Of a DNA stretch of 64,000 bases, positions 62,948 to 64,000 are shown piece by piece. The stretch's first letter is position 1. Each line of letters begins with the position of its first letter. Location of the stretch: positions 248,001 to 312,000 of the forward strand of contig NZ_JAAVTX010000007.1 of the NCBI RefSeq assembly GCF_012163145.1, written 5' to 3'. A program made the translations under genes and the position numbers. Origin of the DNA: Falsiroseomonas frigidaquae (lineage in GTDB: Bacteria > Pseudomonadota > Alphaproteobacteria > Acetobacterales > Acetobacteraceae). The notes under the pieces are model-generated. The model saw only the letters and a program-made list of their open reading frames with translations. It was not told the DNA's origin and did no database searches.

Positions 62948-64000
62948 TCAGTCGCGCTTGATGCCCCAGTACAGCGCGAGGCCGGGCACGCGGCCCGAGA
63001 GGTTGCTGCGGAGCGCGGTCAGCGACAGGTAGGCACCGACTGGGATGTAGGGCAGCTCATCCATCGCCACCTCCTGCATCTCCCGCCCCAGCCGCTGCTC
63101 CGCGGCGAGGTCCGGCGCCTCGAACCACGCATCGCGCAGCTCCTCCAGCTTCGGGATGTCGGGCCAGCCGAACCATGCGCCGGCGCCGTTGCCACGCAGC
63201 GGGAAATGCGCCGCGGGGTTGGCGAAGTCGAAGGAGGAGAAGGCGGTGAACAGCATGCTCCAGCCGCCGGCGGAAACCGGCTCACGCGAGGTGCGGCGCT
63301 GCACCGTGGTGCCCCAGTCGGTCAGCACGATATCCGCGTTGAAGCCCATCCGCCGCACCAGGTCGGCACCCACCTGCGTCATCGCCGACGGCGCCAGGAT
63401 GTCGGTCGGGCCGATCAGGCGCATCACCTCGTTGTCGTAGCCGGCTTCCTGCATCAGCGCCTTGGCGCGGTCGATGCTGCGCGGGCCGGTCAGCGCGCCC
63501 ATCGCCGCGTCATTGGCCATCGGCGTGCCCGGCGTGAAGAAGCCGGTGGCGGCGTTGAAGTTCGCCGGGTCGGTGCCGACGATCGCCTGCATGAAGTCGG
63601 ACTGGCTGATCGCCGGCAGCATCGCCTGGCGCAGCTTCTTGTTGTTGAAGGGCGCGTGCAGGTGGTTGAAGCGCAGGATGCCGGTCAGCGGCAGCGGGTC
63701 GATCGCCTCGATCCGGACGTTACGGTTGCGGCGCAGCAGCTGCTGGATCTCCGGCGGCGGCTGCTCGTACCAGTCGATCTCACCGGTCTGGATCGCCGCG
63801 GCTGAGGTCGCGGCATCGGTGATGATGTGCCACTCGACGCGGTCGAAATGCACGATCTTCGGCCCCGCCGTCAGGCTCGGCGTGCCGGAGGAAACCGGCA
63901 CGTAGTCGGCGTTGCGGGTGTACACCACCATGGAGCCGGAATTGTATTCATCCGCCTTGAAGCGGAACGGACCGCTGCCCACCGCCTCGCGGATCTGCGT
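62948..64000 (-). CDS. Family 5 ABC substrate-binding protein, copy 4, 5' end outside window
   Basis: The frame is open to the right edge, giving the C-terminal 350 residues. TQIREAVGSGPFRFKADEYN continues into VVYTRNADYVPVSSGTPSL, RVEWHIITDAATSAAAIQTG and NHLHAPFNNKKLRQAMLPAI. The terminal PGLALYWGIKRD aligns with copies 1-3. The signal peptide and the first lobe are not visible. It is the most upstream visible gene of this run of binding proteins, and further copies may lie beyond the window. Confidence 0.9.
   Translation of the reverse strand, partial: TQIREAVGSGPFRFKADEYNSGSMVVYTRNADYVPVSSGTPSLTAGPKIVHFDRVEWHIITDAATSAAAIQTGEIDWYEQPPPEIQQLLRRNRNVRIEAIDPLPLTGILRFNHLHAPFNNKKLRQAMLPAISQSDFMQAIVGTDPANFNAATGFFTPGTPMANDAAMGALTGPRSIDRAKALMQEAGYDNEVMRLIGPTDILAPSAMTQVGADLVRRMGFNADIVLTDWGTTVQRRTSREPVSAGGWSMLFTAFSSFDFANPAAHFPLRGNGAGAWFGWPDIPKLEELRDAWFEAPDLAAEQRLGREMQEVAMDELPYIPVGAYLSLTALRSNLSGRVPGLALYWGIKRD

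Overview
The window is GC-rich DNA, densely packed with genes and free of rRNA, tRNA, phage or IS genes that I can recognise. The gene content suggests a metabolically versatile alphaproteobacterium, most likely Acetobacteraceae (Roseomonas-like). The grounds are the very high GC, two orphan Bug/TTT-type binding proteins, many ABC solute-binding proteins, form-II molybdenum hydroxylases and a VPxPA/PEP-CTERM surface protein. The lineage call is inference. No gene-free stretch exceeds about 300 bases.

Region 1 (1-14.9 kb) is mainly a chemosensory locus. A chemoreceptor and a receiver-PP2C phosphatase lie on the + strand. A tight minus-strand operon runs RsbW-like kinase, CheR, a triple CheW-like protein, CheB, a protein with three pseudo-Hpt domains plus a receiver, and CheA. 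No flagellar gene is present, so output through partner switching (phosphatase versus RsbW-like kinase) is plausible. A Bug binding protein, a TIM-barrel hydrolase, a PEP-CTERM protein with a sigma-54-type promoter and a fasciclin lipoprotein lie between the two halves. In-frame tandem repeats occur in most of the chemosensory genes.

Region 2 (15-20.5 kb) holds a Na/Pi cotransporter homologue, an NCS2 permease with a C-terminal tail resembling a degenerate RsbW-type ATPase, a LysR regulator, a flavodoxin-fold oxidoreductase and a small membrane protein.

Region 3 (20.5-34.6 kb, minus strand) reads as one 11-gene operon: periplasmic binding protein, LivHMGF-type ABC transporter, MmgE/PrpD, HyuB, HyuA, isochorismatase-like hydrolase, FAD oxidoreductase and a molybdenum hydroxylase large subunit. 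The set looks like uptake and catabolism of a cyclic amide, imide or hydantoin-like compound.

Region 4 (34.8-46.8 kb, mostly plus strand) holds a small protein, an EamA transporter, an NMT1-type binding protein, a chlorohydrolase/deaminase-type amidohydrolase, an SDR, a dihydroorotase-family hydrolase, a PhnD-like binding protein, a large RTX/Calx-beta secreted protein, a second Bug binding protein and an Asp/Glu racemase-family protein.

Region 5 (46.8-64 kb, minus strand) holds a hypothetical protein, a double cold-shock-domain protein and a long co-directional block. In transcription order that block has four tandem family-5 binding proteins, DppBCDF-type permeases and ATPases, a complete CoxSLM-type molybdenum hydroxylase, a DUF3225/AtzH-like protein and a DadA-like amine oxidase.

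Binding-protein genes at 33.3, 36.1 and 58.0 kb are each followed by strong hairpins before the next gene of the operon. Two of these intervals share a related repeat of about 90 bp.
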